A DNA stretch of 11,899 nucleotides from an uncultured Bacteroidales bacterium (GTDB lineage: Bacteria > Bacteroidota > Bacteroidia > Bacteroidales > UBA932): positions 1 through 11,899 of the forward strand of contig CAMOVV010000013.1 in assembly GCA_946627685.1 (NCBI GenBank). Direction: 5' to 3'. Within the stretch, counting starts at the first letter, position 1; each line of letters starts with the position of its first letter. The translations under genes and the position numbers were made by a program. The notes below the pieces were generated by a model. The model was not told the DNA's origin, ran no database searches, and saw nothing but the letters and a program-made list of their open reading frames with translations. Positions 1 through 8,220 of this stretch are shown here, one piece after another.

Positions 1-2979
1 GAACGGCTGGCTGACCGTGTATCCGATTTCTACGTTCTTGAGTCGGAGATAGGTGCAGTCGCGGTAATTCTGCGTGGTCTCGAAGGCCTCGTTGTAACCC
101 TTGTTGGCACCTTCCCTGATGGCCGGGAATTCTCCGGGCACCCATGCGCTGGTAGGATCATATTCGTCTGCATGATGCCAGCTGTCCATGAAGTAGGAAG
201 GAATGTTTCCGTTCTCCCAGAAAGGAATCGTGTAGGAGAGGGAGTGGTAGGTGTTGAACAGGGCGGCTCCCTGGAAGAGGATGTTGAAATCAAATCCCTT
301 CCACTGGCCGCTGAAGGTAAGACCGTAGTTCATGAGGGGAGTGCCGCCGTTGGACAGACCGATGGGGCGGACGTCGTCACCGTCGATGACGCCGTCGCCG
401 TTGGTGTCTTCAATCTTCCAGTCGCCCGGGAGCATGTATTTGTTTCCGAGGGAGGTGCTGTACACAGGATAGTTCAGTATATCTTCCTCGTTCTGGAACT
501 GGCCGGTGACGTTGTACAGCCAGGTAAGTCCGCTCCAGCGGTAGTCGCCGCCGTTACGGTATTCGTTCCACTGGCTGATATAGTCTCCGCGTTCGATATA
601 CCTGTTCATCGTGCGGGCGTAGGTGTAGTTTCCGCTGATGGAGTAGAAGAAATCTCCGATGCGGTCCTGCCAGGAAGCCGAGAGCTCTATGCCCTGGGTC
701 CTGTTGCTGTTGAGGTTCTCCTGCGGGAACGATGCTCCGTAGGTGTTGGGAAGCGATGCGTTGCGGTATGCCAGAAGGCCCGTACGGTCGCGCCTGAAGA
801 CGTCGAAGGTCACTGACAGGCGGTTGTCCAGCAGGCCGAGGTCGATACCGATGTCGGACAGCTTGTTCTTGGTCCAGGTCAGTTTCTCGTTGACGAGGGC
901 GGGGGTTGCGACTCCTTCGAGAGTCTTTCCGTCGGAGAATTCCCACCAGCCGCCGCCCGTGGACTTGAATGCAGCGAGATACTGGAAGGCAGCTCCTTCA
1001 TCCTGTCCTACGACACCGTAGGAAGCCCTGAGCTTGAGGTTGGAAAGCCAGTCGATGTTCTTCATGAAAGGCTCCTCGGAAATACGCCATCCTGCCGATA
1101 TGACGGGGAAGGTTCCCCAGCGTACGTCGGGATGGTAGCGGTAGGAACCGTCACGCCTTACGACGGCCTCGAGGAGGTAGCGTCCCTTGTAGTCATAGTT
1201 CAGACGTCCGATGAAGGAGAGGTTGCGGGTCTTCAGCTCGTTACCGGTGGAAACAGCCTTGTCGTCGGAAGTGAAGTCAAGCTGGTCGTTGGCAAAGAAG
1301 TCGAAGTATTTGCTGACATTGTCCCAATCCTGGGCCGAAGAGCGGGTCTCGAAAATGACCGAAGCGCCGAGATTGTGGTCTTCCAGGAAGGTCTTGTTGT
1401 AGTTGGCCATCCATTGGGTGGTCACGTACTGGTAGTTGTGGTAGCTGCTGCCCATCTGGATCTGGGACTGGTAGTCGCTGGCCGTATAGGTGTCGGTTGC
1501 GGCGTCATAGTTCCACATTTTCCAGTTGTTGCGGAGGTTCTTCCCATGGTTGAACAGACGGTCGTAGGCGACGACTCCCTTGAGTTCGAGTCCGGGAGCG
1601 AAGTAAGGCTTCCAGGAAAGCTCGAAATTCGTGTTGATGGCCGTGTTGGTCGAGCGGCCGTAACCAACGTTGTCTTCATACATGAGGCCGACAGGGTTGT
1701 TGGACTGTCCGTCCCTGAGGTCGTTGAGGTATGGAGGCGTGTTGTTGGCGTAAACGGGCTGATAGGGGAGCATGGTCACGGTACCGCGCCAGATGTTGAA
1801 GAATCCGGAGTAAGGAGCGGTCTTCTTGTCCGTGTAAGCCGATACCGCCACCCTGGCTTCGAGGTCCCTGAGGAGCTGGGCAGTCAGGTTCGTGCGGAAG
1901 CTTATCTTCTTGTAGAAGAGGTCTCCGGACTTCAGCATACCGTCGTCGCTGATGTGGTTGAGGTTGAAGTAGTAGCGGACTTTTTCATTTCCTCCGTCGG
2001 CGGTGAGGCTGTATTCCTGGCGGAGAGTGGATTTCTTCATGACTTCCCCGTACCAGTCGGTGCTCCTGTATCCTTCGCCGCCGGCCTTCCACAGGGCAAG
2101 TTCGTCTGCGGAAATCGCAGGGATCCCTTCCTTGTTTATGGCGGCCCTGTTGCGCATCACCCAGTACTCATAGGCGTCAGCCATCTCCACCTGATCGGTA
2201 GGAGAGGAGAAACCTACGTTGGCGTTGAACTGGAAGCGGGTCTTTCCGTCGTGGCCCTTGTGGGTGGTGACGATGACGACACCGTTGGATGCGTTGAGAC
2301 CGTAGATTGCGGCCGAGGCGTCCTTCAGGACGGAAATGGACTCGATGTCTTCGGAGTTCAGCCTGTTGAAATCAGTGGAAGTACGCTGGATTCCGTCGAT
2401 GATGAAAAGGGGAGTTCCCAGGCCTCGGACGTTGATGTTACGGTCGAATGAGCCGGGCTCTCCGGTGTTGCTCCTGATGTTGAGACCGGAGACTCGTCCC
2501 TGCAGCTGCAGACCCACGTCGGAGTTGGTCGTAGCGGCGATTGATTTGGAATTGATTGTCGAAATAGCGGCGGTCAGGTTGGATTTACGCTGGGTACCGT
2601 AACCGACCACCACGGCCTCTTCGAGGCTCTGCAGGTCGTCCTGCAGGCGGATGTTGAAGTTGGTGGAGCCGGAAACTTCGACATTGTAAGTGACATAACC
2701 CATGCACTGGACAGAGAGGGTAGCGCCTTCAGGGACCTTGATGGTGAATTTACCGTCAGAGTCCGTCATTGCGCCGGTAGTGTTGTCGCCCACGATGGCG
2801 ACAAAGGCTCCGGGGACAGGAAGACCCTTGCTGTCTGTGACAACACCGGTCACCGTCCTGTCTCCTTGTGATTGCTGCACTCCGGAGGGATTGTCCGCAG
2901 CTGCAGCTTCCGATGCAAACGCAGGCATTGCGAGAAGCAACGCGCAGGTTATGCATTCAAGGCTTTTTAAAAATCTCAT
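1..2979 (-). CDS. SusC/RagA-family TonB-dependent outer-membrane receptor (C-terminus off the left edge)
   Basis: Outer-membrane TonB-dependent transporter that, in this family, imports oligosaccharides with a SusD lipoprotein lid. The frame is open for 993 codons from the ATG at 2979 down to base 1, with no stop. The start is followed by a Sec signal peptide with probable cleavage after AFA (residue 22). Residues about 40-112 are a carboxypeptidase-regulatory-like domain (TGVVTDSKGLPVPGAFV, then SDGKFTIKVPEGATL). Next comes the EEAVVVGYGTQR segment (120-131) that precedes the plug in SusC proteins. The plug runs to about residue 245 and contains NVRGLGTPLFIIDGIQR and SISVLKDASAAIYG (214-227), hallmarks of the family. 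The rest is beta-barrel, with a calcium-loop-like DTNGDGVIDGDD near residue 857 as is common in SusC. SusC proteins usually run 1000-1100 residues, so only the last strands are missing. susD would be expected beyond the left edge. The substrate cannot be read from the sequence. Confidence 0.96.
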   Translation of the reverse strand, partial: MRFLKSLECITCALLLAMPAFASEAAAADNPSGVQQSQGDRTVTGVVTDSKGLPVPGAFVAIVGDNTTGAMTDSDGKFTIKVPEGATLSVQCMGYVTYNVEVSGSTNFNIRLQDDLQSLEEAVVVGYGTQRKSNLTAAISTINSKSIAATTNSDVGLQLQGRVSGLNIRSNTGEPGSFDRNINVRGLGTPLFIIDGIQRTSTDFNRLNSEDIESISVLKDASAAIYGLNASNGVVIVTTHKGHDGKTRFQFNANVGFSSPTDQVEMADAYEYWVMRNRAAINKEGIPAISADELALWKAGGEGYRSTDWYGEVMKKSTLRQEYSLTADGGNEKVRYYFNLNHISDDGMLKSGDLFYKKISFRTNLTAQLLRDLEARVAVSAYTDKKTAPYSGFFNIWRGTVTMLPYQPVYANNTPPYLNDLRDGQSNNPVGLMYEDNVGYGRSTNTAINTNFELSWKPYFAPGLELKGVVAYDRLFNHGKNLRNNWKMWNYDAATDTYTASDYQSQIQMGSSYHNYQYVTTQWMANYNKTFLEDHNLGASVIFETRSSAQDWDNVSKYFDFFANDQLDFTSDDKAVSTGNELKTRNLSFIGRLNYDYKGRYLLEAVVRRDGSYRYHPDVRWGTFPVISAGWRISEEPFMKNIDWLSNLKLRASYGVVGQDEGAAFQYLAAFKSTGGGWWEFSDGKTLEGVATPALVNEKLTWTKNKLSDIGIDLGLLDNRLSVTFDVFRRDRTGLLAYRNASLPNTYGASFPQENLNSNRTQGIELSASWQDRIGDFFYSISGNYTYARTMNRYIERGDYISQWNEYRNGGDYRWSGLTWLYNVTGQFQNEEDILNYPVYSTSLGNKYMLPGDWKIEDTNGDGVIDGDDVRPIGLSNGGTPLMNYGLTFSGQWKGFDFNILFQGAALFNTYHSLSYTIPFWENGNIPSYFMDSWHHADEYDPTSAWVPGEFPAIREGANKGYNEAFETTQNYRDCTYLRLKNVEIGYTVSQPF

Positions 2980-3115
2980 AGCGGTTAGTTTAAATTGCTA
3001 AAATCATTGTGGTTACATGAATATTAGTATTTTCTATGTGTAAAATGGTCGTTTGTTCTAATCAATCGGTTTACCTATATAATATATATGCCCTGTTCCG
3101 TTTTCATGTCGTTGG
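2980..3115. other. AT-rich intergenic region upstream of susC
   Basis: This 136-base gap lies between the stop of the fused lipoprotein gene and the susC start, both on the minus strand. It is clearly AT-rich compared with the flanking genes. It holds a TATATTAT stretch and an operator-like site (listed separately), which suggests susC can be transcribed from its own promoter as well as by read-through. I see no GC-rich hairpin followed by a T-run that would terminate the upstream gene, and no convincing small gene. The only ATG-initiated minus-strand frame of note here is about ten codons long. Confidence 0.6.
3060..3075. promoter_or_regulatory. Putative degenerate LacI-type operator upstream of susC
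   Basis: The plus-strand sequence AATCAATCGGTTTACC matches the perfect palindrome at 5831-5846 at 12 of 16 positions, including the TCAATCG core and the terminal ACC. It sits about 80 bases upstream of the susC start and a few bases downstream of an AT-rich TATATTAT segment (3079-3086, minus strand) that could serve as a weak -7 element. The arrangement resembles that in front of the fused lipoprotein gene, so one regulator may act at both. This is inference from sequence similarity alone; the right half of the palindrome is weak. Confidence 0.45.
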
Positions 3116-5806
3116 TCATAATTCCATGATGGCAAGGTCCGGGATAATGGCGTCAACTTCCTTTCCGTCCGAGCGCGTTATCTTGCGCTGAACGTCCTTT
3201 CCGCTGTAATTCATTATGAGAAGAGCGTCCCCCCTGTCGGCAACGAACACGTCGTCCAGGATGCCGTCGTTGACGATGAGCCCTCTTTCCTTGAAGAACT
3301 CCGTCATCGGATTCAATATCTCCTTTTGCATCTGGTCCCTGTTTCCGAAGCTCACCCTATAGTTGGAAGAAGTGTTCGTGCTCTCGGAGGTCCCGGAGAA
3401 CGCCGGGCCAATCAGCAGGCAGCTGCCTTTCCTGCCGTTCCCGAACAGGATTTCGAGGTAGTCTTTCCCGCTGTCGATGTCCTTGAGTTCAGTGAGGCCG
3501 ACCCCTATGACCATCCCGCCGTTCTGCGCGAAGCTGCGGATTTTCTCCAGAGTCGCGGTCTTGTACCACCCGCCCACGGTGATTACCAGGGCTTGGAGCC
3601 TGTCCAGGATGCCGTCCGCGATGGTGAGGTCACAGGCGTAGGTGTAGTCGGTGTAGTCCCTCATGAGGGCGAATGAGGTGTTCATCTCCCCGGTCTTGGC
3701 GGGGTCCAGCACCCTCGGAGTGTCGGGATAGAGGACGCCTATCTTGCGGACTATGCCTCCTTCGCGGAGGTAGCTGACGTTGTCTGCGAAGTTGCGGGCC
3801 CTTTCCTCGTTCCCGAGGATGTTGCTGGAGTAGTAGTGCAGGCCCTTCGCACCGGTGGCGGCGGCGTTATAGACCCTGCACACGACGCCTCTTTCAGTCA
3901 CCTGCCCGGCAGGCTCGAAACTGAAGTAGCCGTTGTAGAAATTCGAAGCCGAGGCGACCCAGTTGGTCACGATGAAGTTGGAGGTATAGACGGAGGCCTC
4001 GTTGGTGATGCGGACTCCTCCGTTCACCTCAGCGCAAATTTTGCTCTGCCAGGCAAATTCGCTTGCGTGCCAGGCCGGGGCGTCGCCTCCGGTGCAGAGG
4101 TATAGCTCGTTGGAGGGGAAGTACTTGCGTCCGGTTTTCATCCAGAAGGAAGCATATTCGGTCATGCTTTCCCTGTACCAGTCGATGAAGTCAACCCATC
4201 TTCTGCGTCCGGCGTCCGATTCAATCTTGAACACCCCAGCGGCGGTGTTTTCGTCGATGCGGAAATTCTCCCTGTCGGACTCGAGGGGAGGGAAATCAAG
4301 GGCTCCGAAACTGGAGAAAGAGGTCCCCCAGCGCTCGTTGAGGGCCTTTATGTCGCCGCCGGACTTCTTTTCGAAATAAGCCTTGAAGCTGGCCTTCGCG
4401 AACCTGTCGTTGCACCAGTATCCGGAATGGGAGTGGTACATGCCCGGAATGTTCTGGGGCCAGTTGCCATGCCAGACGGGGACTATCGCCTCGCCGAAGT
4501 CTCCGCTTATGCCGAACATGATGCCTTCGAAAATACCCTTGTCCTTGAAATGCTCGGAGAAGGCCTTGAGGAAGCGGTCGATGTAATAATGGAAGTTATC
4601 GTCCCAGAGGGTCTGGATCTTGTTCTCGATGTTGTGCTCGAGGCAGGTCATGCCCTCGAAGTCCCTCGATGCGCGGTACCAGTCGGGAAGGGAATAGGCG
4701 GGACCCGCGATGACGAAGGGAAGCCATTTGAGGCCGGCCGCCCTTATCTTTTCCACCTCCGCGTCCCAGTGGGAGAAGTCCCACTTGCCCTCTCCGGCGT
4801 TCTCGCAGCTCTCCCAGGTGACATACTGCTCCACCGACGTGACGCCCATGCAGCGAAGCTTGGCGAGCATGTCCGGGTCGGCGGCCCCGATGCCCACGCA
4901 GAGCTCGTTGCCCTTCGGTATGGTCACGTTCATCTTCAGGAGCTGTTCGTCCCATCCGGCCGGCGAGGTGATATATTCCACCTTCGCCCCCTCCTCGTGC
5001 TTCACTCCTTCGAGGTCCTTGACGCAGCGGAAGCCCACCGAGCCGTTGGCCCCTCCTCCGAGTATCTGCCTTCTTCTGGTGACGGTCACATCCGACGCGG
5101 GCGAGTGGAAGCATCCTCCGCGGCAGACCCTGGAGCCGCCCCAGCCGTCCTTGAAGGATTCCGTGTCATGCACCGTGTCGCTGTATTGGAAGAACCAGTC
5201 TTCCACCCACTGGCAGACGTTCCCCGCCATGTCGTAGAGGCCGTACCCGTTGGGCTCGTATGAACCCACGGGGGAAGTGTAGGCGTATCCGTCGTTCTGG
5301 CTCTTGTCCTGCCAGGGAAATTCGCTGCGGTTGTCGCAGTAGTTCAATTTCTTGCCATCGGGAAGGGCATCCCCCCAGGGGTATCTGGCATCCTTGAGGC
5401 CTCCCCGCGCGGCCCATTCCCATTCCTCTTCAGTAGGAAGCCTTTTTCCTGCCCATTTCGCATAGGCCTGGGCATCGCCCCAACTGACATTTACGACGGG
5501 ATGGTCCGGGCAGCCGGTGAATGAGTCCGGGAGATCGACCCATCTGGGAGAGGCGGGGTAGGACCTGCCGGTAGCATCGCAGAAAGCCTTGTACTGGGCG
5601 TTGGTCACGGGCTTTTCATCCATGTAGAAAGCCTGCACCGTCACCCGGTGGACCGGAGTCTCTTCGCTGTATCCCTCCTCGCTGCCCATCATGTAGGTGC
5701 CTGCCGGGATATATACCATACCCTCCGGAGTGTCGTTGCGGGCTGCTTTGTTGCCCGTGCAGGAACATGCGGCAATGAGAGCCGCGGCGATGAGAGTTTT
5801 TTTCAT
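3116..5806 (-). CDS. Lipoprotein with an FGE/SUMF1-like domain fused to a GH14/GH42-like glycoside hydrolase
   Basis: 896 residues. The N-terminus carries a lipobox (LIAAC, Cys14; a second Cys follows at 16). Residues about 28-265 form a formylglycine-generating-enzyme-like domain: MVYIPAGTYMMGS, RLPTEEEWEWAARGG, YGLYDMAGNVCQWVEDW, RGGCFHS and a terminal GFRC. The paired cysteines used by true formylglycine-generating enzymes appear to be replaced (by Ser235 and Val240 in my hand alignment), so this is more likely a binding or structural domain. Residues about 290-680 resemble the TIM barrel of beta-amylase/beta-galactosidase-like (GH14/GH42) proteins: ISGDFGEA gives a candidate acid Glu439 and RITNEAS a candidate base Glu603, with LNERWGTSF between. 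Residues about 685-800 look like the flavodoxin-like trimerisation domain of GH42, followed by a small beta domain ending IMEL. The family is moderately sure and the substrate unknown. It is first in the leftward unit, 136 bases before susC, with a promoter and palindrome directly upstream. Confidence 0.85.
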   Translation of the reverse strand: MKKTLIAAALIAACSCTGNKAARNDTPEGMVYIPAGTYMMGSEEGYSEETPVHRVTVQAFYMDEKPVTNAQYKAFCDATGRSYPASPRWVDLPDSFTGCPDHPVVNVSWGDAQAYAKWAGKRLPTEEEWEWAARGGLKDARYPWGDALPDGKKLNYCDNRSEFPWQDKSQNDGYAYTSPVGSYEPNGYGLYDMAGNVCQWVEDWFFQYSDTVHDTESFKDGWGGSRVCRGGCFHSPASDVTVTRRRQILGGGANGSVGFRCVKDLEGVKHEEGAKVEYITSPAGWDEQLLKMNVTIPKGNELCVGIGAADPDMLAKLRCMGVTSVEQYVTWESCENAGEGKWDFSHWDAEVEKIRAAGLKWLPFVIAGPAYSLPDWYRASRDFEGMTCLEHNIENKIQTLWDDNFHYYIDRFLKAFSEHFKDKGIFEGIMFGISGDFGEAIVPVWHGNWPQNIPGMYHSHSGYWCNDRFAKASFKAYFEKKSGGDIKALNERWGTSFSSFGALDFPPLESDRENFRIDENTAAGVFKIESDAGRRRWVDFIDWYRESMTEYASFWMKTGRKYFPSNELYLCTGGDAPAWHASEFAWQSKICAEVNGGVRITNEASVYTSNFIVTNWVASASNFYNGYFSFEPAGQVTERGVVCRVYNAAATGAKGLHYYSSNILGNEERARNFADNVSYLREGGIVRKIGVLYPDTPRVLDPAKTGEMNTSFALMRDYTDYTYACDLTIADGILDRLQALVITVGGWYKTATLEKIRSFAQNGGMVIGVGLTELKDIDSGKDYLEILFGNGRKGSCLLIGPAFSGTSESTNTSSNYRVSFGNRDQMQKEILNPMTEFFKERGLIVNDGILDDVFVADRGDALLIMNYSGKDVQRKITRSDGKEVDAIIPDLAIMEL

Positions 5807-5830
5807 GTCAGGTCCGTTTTCGTGTTATCG

Positions 5831-5846
5831 GGTCAATCGATTGACC
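5831..5846. promoter_or_regulatory. Perfect 16-bp palindrome, probable LacI-family operator
   Basis: GGTCAATCGATTGACC is a perfect inverted repeat with no spacer and a central CG, the form typical of LacI/GalR-family operators. It lies 12 bases downstream of the leftward -7 element and 24 bases upstream of the start codon of the fused lipoprotein gene, so a bound protein would cover about +6 to +23 of the transcript, a classic repressing position. A 12/16 match lies upstream of susC. No regulator gene is in the window, so the protein that binds it is unknown. Confidence 0.7.
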
Positions 5847-5858
5847 GCTGTGGTATCA

Positions 5859-5866
5859 CAAATATA
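5859..5866 (-). promoter_or_regulatory. Bacteroidota -7 promoter element for the fused lipoprotein gene
   Basis: On the minus strand this reads TATATTTG, an exact match to the Bacteroidota -7 consensus TAnnTTTG. Transcription would begin around 5852-5854, giving a leader of about 45 bases before the ATG at 5806, which includes the palindrome. No clear TTTG -33 element is seen at the usual distance upstream; A-rich DNA lies there instead. Confidence 0.7.
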
Positions 5867-5966
5867 GCATTTTTTCCGTGAATACGTGCATTTTTTTTGA
5901 AAAAATCGCTCTTATTCGCGTGGGCGGCTTTTTTTTTAATTCGGAAAATATTAATTTTATGCGGTG

Positions 5967-5974
5967 AATTTTTG
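5967..5974 (+). promoter_or_regulatory. Candidate -7 element for the GH92 operon
   Basis: The plus strand reads AATTTTTG, matching five of the six fixed positions of TAnnTTTG, 27 bases before the GH92 start codon. The surrounding DNA is AT-rich. There is no evident -33 TTTG and no copy of the palindrome nearby on this side, so rightward transcription may be controlled differently or from a distance by the site at 5831-5846. Confidence 0.35.
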
Positions 5975-6001
5975 AATAATACATAATCAAATATATTTTT
6001 C

Positions 6002-8206
6002 ATGAAAAGATTCCTTTTATATTTAATCGCAGTCGTTGCGGCTGTTTCCTGCTCGACTGCTCCCGAGAAATCTTCCCTTGACTACGTGGATCCCACCATT
6101 GGCGGAGTAGGACTGCTGCTCCAGCCCACAAGGGCCACCGTCCAGGTTCCCAACGAATTTATCCGCTGGACTCCCGACAGGACCGACCTGCTGGACGACC
6201 AGATTACCTGCTACCCCCTCACCATGGTCTCCCACCGCAACGGCTCTGTGTTCGGCTTCCTTCCCGTGGCCGGCAACGACCCCGCCGCCCTCTGGAATGT
6301 CCGCCAGACCTATGACAACGAGTCCGCCCGTCCCTACAGGTACTCCTCCGACCTTGACGGCTGCCATATTGAATATTCTCCCACCGCAAAATGCGGCATC
6401 GCCGAGGTGGACTTCTCCGGAAACGACGGCAAATGGTTCAGGTTCAGCCTGATGAGCCGCGACGGTTCCTACTCCAAGGTTGACGCCAACACCATCGCCG
6501 GCGTCGAGAAGATGGGACAGTTCGCGATGTACGTGGTCGCCGTGTTCGACTCCGAAATCAAGGATTTCGTCAGCGGTGAAAGGGGAGCCGTCCTGGTAGG
6601 ATTCGGCCCCGGAGCCGGAAAGGTTTCCATGCGCTACGGCATCTCCCTTATCGACAATGACCAGGCCGTCGCCAACCTCGCTGCCGAAATTCCGGCCTTC
6701 GACCTTGAAAAGGTCACCGCCGCCTGCCGCAAGGCCTGGGAAGACAGAATCGGCCAGATCGACGTCTCCGGCGGGAGCGAAAGGCATCTGAGGATGTTCT
6801 ACACCTCGCTCTACCGCTGCTGCGAGAGGATGGTGAACATCACCGAAGGCGACCGCTACTACAGCGCCTTCGACCATCAGGTCCACAAGGCCGACCATCC
6901 CTTCTATGTGGACAACTGGCTGTGGGACACTTATATCGCCCTTGAGCCTCTCCAGACCATCCTCCAGCCCGAGATGGAGACCAACAAGATAAAGTCCTAC
7001 ATCGACATGTACACCCAGTGCGGAATCATGCCTTCCTTCGGCCTTACCTTCGGCCTCTCCCGCGGCATGACCGGCAACTACGCCGCCGTCTGGATGGCCG
7101 ACGCCTGGTCGAAGGGCCTGCGTTTCGACCTTGAAACCGCATACGAGGGCCTCAAGAAAAAATCCCTCGAGGTCACCCACATTCCCTGGAGACTCAACCC
7201 CAGCACCCCTCTGGACAAGTTCTACGAGGAGAACGGCTACTTCCCCGGACTCCAGCCCGGCGAGAAAGAGACCGAGCCCGTGGTTGACACCAGCTGGGAA
7301 AGGAGGCAGAGCGTAGCCATCACAACGGCCTTCAGCTATGCCGACTGGGCCACCGCCCAGATTGCCGGCCTTCTCGGCAAGGAGCAGGACAGGGCCGACT
7401 TCCTCCGCAGGGCCACATACTACCGCAACCTCTACAATCCCGAGATGAAGCTTCTCTGGCCCAAGGATTCCAAGGGCAACTGGATCGAGGGCGTGGATCC
7501 CCGCTACACCGACAGGAACTACTACACCGAGAACAACGCCTACACCTTCCTCTGGGACGTCAAGCACGACCTCGCCGGCCTGTTCGAGCTGATGGGCGGC
7601 CGCGAGAAGGCTGATGAGAACATGGACGAAATGTTCCGTATCCCCCTCGGCATGAGCAAGTACAAATTCTGGAACATCAATCCCGACGCCACCGGCATGA
7701 TAGGGCAGTACGCAGTGGGCAACGAGCCCGGCTTCCACACCCCCTACATCTATGATTACACCGGTTCCCCCTGGAAGACCCAGAAATGGATTCACAAAAT
7801 CATCGACAGCCAGTTCAACGACTCCTACTTCGGCCTTCCCGGCGATGAGGACGGCGGCGGAATGTCCGCCTTCCTGGTGTTCAGCATGATGGGCTATTTC
7901 CCCGTGGCTCCCGGCATCCCCGTATATGCCATCGGCAGCCCCTTCTTCGAGACCGCCACGATGCACATTCCGAACGGCAAGGACTTCACCGTCAAGGCTG
8001 AGAACTTCTGCGAGGAAAACAAATACATCCAGAGCGCGACCCTCAACGGCAAGCCTCTCGACAGGCCCTGGTTCTCCCACGAAGAGCTCATGGCCGGCGG
8101 CGTGCTCAAGCTCGTTATGGGCCCCCAGCCCAACAAGGCCTGGGGTTCGGCTCCCGAAGCCGCTCCCCCTTCGTCCCTGGATTATACCTGGCCCAAGTCT
8201 GAATAG
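6002..8206 (+). CDS. GH92-family glycoside hydrolase lipoprotein (alpha-mannosidase family)
   Basis: 734 residues, a normal length for GH92, whose characterised members are calcium-dependent inverting alpha-mannosidases. A lipobox (AAVSC, Cys17) indicates an envelope lipoprotein. An N-terminal beta-sandwich (about 27-250) begins YVDPTIGGVG and is followed by an (alpha/alpha)6 barrel. Visible motifs are WLWDTY (307-312), TENNAY with a candidate general acid Glu510, GNEP (573-576), and GDEDGGGMSAF (614-624) with Asp615 and Asp617 as candidate catalytic base residues. The 107-residue spacing between Glu510 and Asp617 is close to the 111 I recall between the corresponding residues in the characterised Bacteroides enzyme Bt3990. 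The N-terminal region differs from the more usual NPFIGTGGHG-type opening, so it belongs to a divergent branch and mannose specificity is not assured. It is first in the rightward operon, 14 bases before the next gene. Confidence 0.93.
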   Translation: MKRFLLYLIAVVAAVSCSTAPEKSSLDYVDPTIGGVGLLLQPTRATVQVPNEFIRWTPDRTDLLDDQITCYPLTMVSHRNGSVFGFLPVAGNDPAALWNVRQTYDNESARPYRYSSDLDGCHIEYSPTAKCGIAEVDFSGNDGKWFRFSLMSRDGSYSKVDANTIAGVEKMGQFAMYVVAVFDSEIKDFVSGERGAVLVGFGPGAGKVSMRYGISLIDNDQAVANLAAEIPAFDLEKVTAACRKAWEDRIGQIDVSGGSERHLRMFYTSLYRCCERMVNITEGDRYYSAFDHQVHKADHPFYVDNWLWDTYIALEPLQTILQPEMETNKIKSYIDMYTQCGIMPSFGLTFGLSRGMTGNYAAVWMADAWSKGLRFDLETAYEGLKKKSLEVTHIPWRLNPSTPLDKFYEENGYFPGLQPGEKETEPVVDTSWERRQSVAITTAFSYADWATAQIAGLLGKEQDRADFLRRATYYRNLYNPEMKLLWPKDSKGNWIEGVDPRYTDRNYYTENNAYTFLWDVKHDLAGLFELMGGREKADENMDEMFRIPLGMSKYKFWNINPDATGMIGQYAVGNEPGFHTPYIYDYTGSPWKTQKWIHKIIDSQFNDSYFGLPGDEDGGGMSAFLVFSMMGYFPVAPGIPVYAIGSPFFETATMHIPNGKDFTVKAENFCEENKYIQSATLNGKPLDRPWFSHEELMAGGVLKLVMGPQPNKAWGSAPEAAPPSSLDYTWPKSE

Positions 8207-8220
8207 TCAGGGTACGGACT

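Larger units (their letters stand above)
5807..6001. other. AT-rich divergent promoter region
   Basis: This 195-base region separates the two divergently transcribed units and is much richer in A and T than the genes around it, with runs of eight T (5891-5898), six A (5900-5905) and nine T (5929-5937). It contains a leftward -7 element, a perfect palindrome and a weaker rightward -7 candidate, each listed separately. No coding frame in it has recognisable content. The A/T tracts lie upstream of the leftward -7 element and could act as bent or UP-like DNA; that role is inference. Confidence 0.7.

Noticed and set aside
1132..2451. A 439-codon open frame on the plus strand, antisense to susC.
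   Set aside because: Valine- and glycine-rich low-information product without motifs, lying wholly within the clearly coding SusC frame.
2533..2550. A CGATTGA half-site within susC that resembles half of the palindrome.
   Set aside because: It lies inside coding sequence and lacks the second half-site, so it is most likely chance.
3076..3108. A ten-codon minus-strand frame that could be a leader peptide before susC.
   Set aside because: Very short, with no regulatory codon run and no attenuator hairpin after it; such frames occur by chance.
5011..5725. Calling the N-terminal domain of the fused lipoprotein an active sulfatase-maturing enzyme.
   Set aside because: The cysteine pair needed for formylglycine formation appears to be missing and no sulfatase gene is in the window.
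5911..5940. Possible intrinsic terminator: a GC-rich segment followed by nine T residues.
   Set aside because: Only a three-base stem can be drawn before the T-run, and no plus-strand gene lies upstream of it to terminate.
6023..8080. A 685-codon open frame on the minus strand, antisense to the GH92 gene.
   Set aside because: Its translation is dominated by Gly, Val, Ala and Glu with no domain motif, while the plus strand encodes a complete GH92 protein with catalytic motifs. It is an artefact of GC-rich third codon positions.
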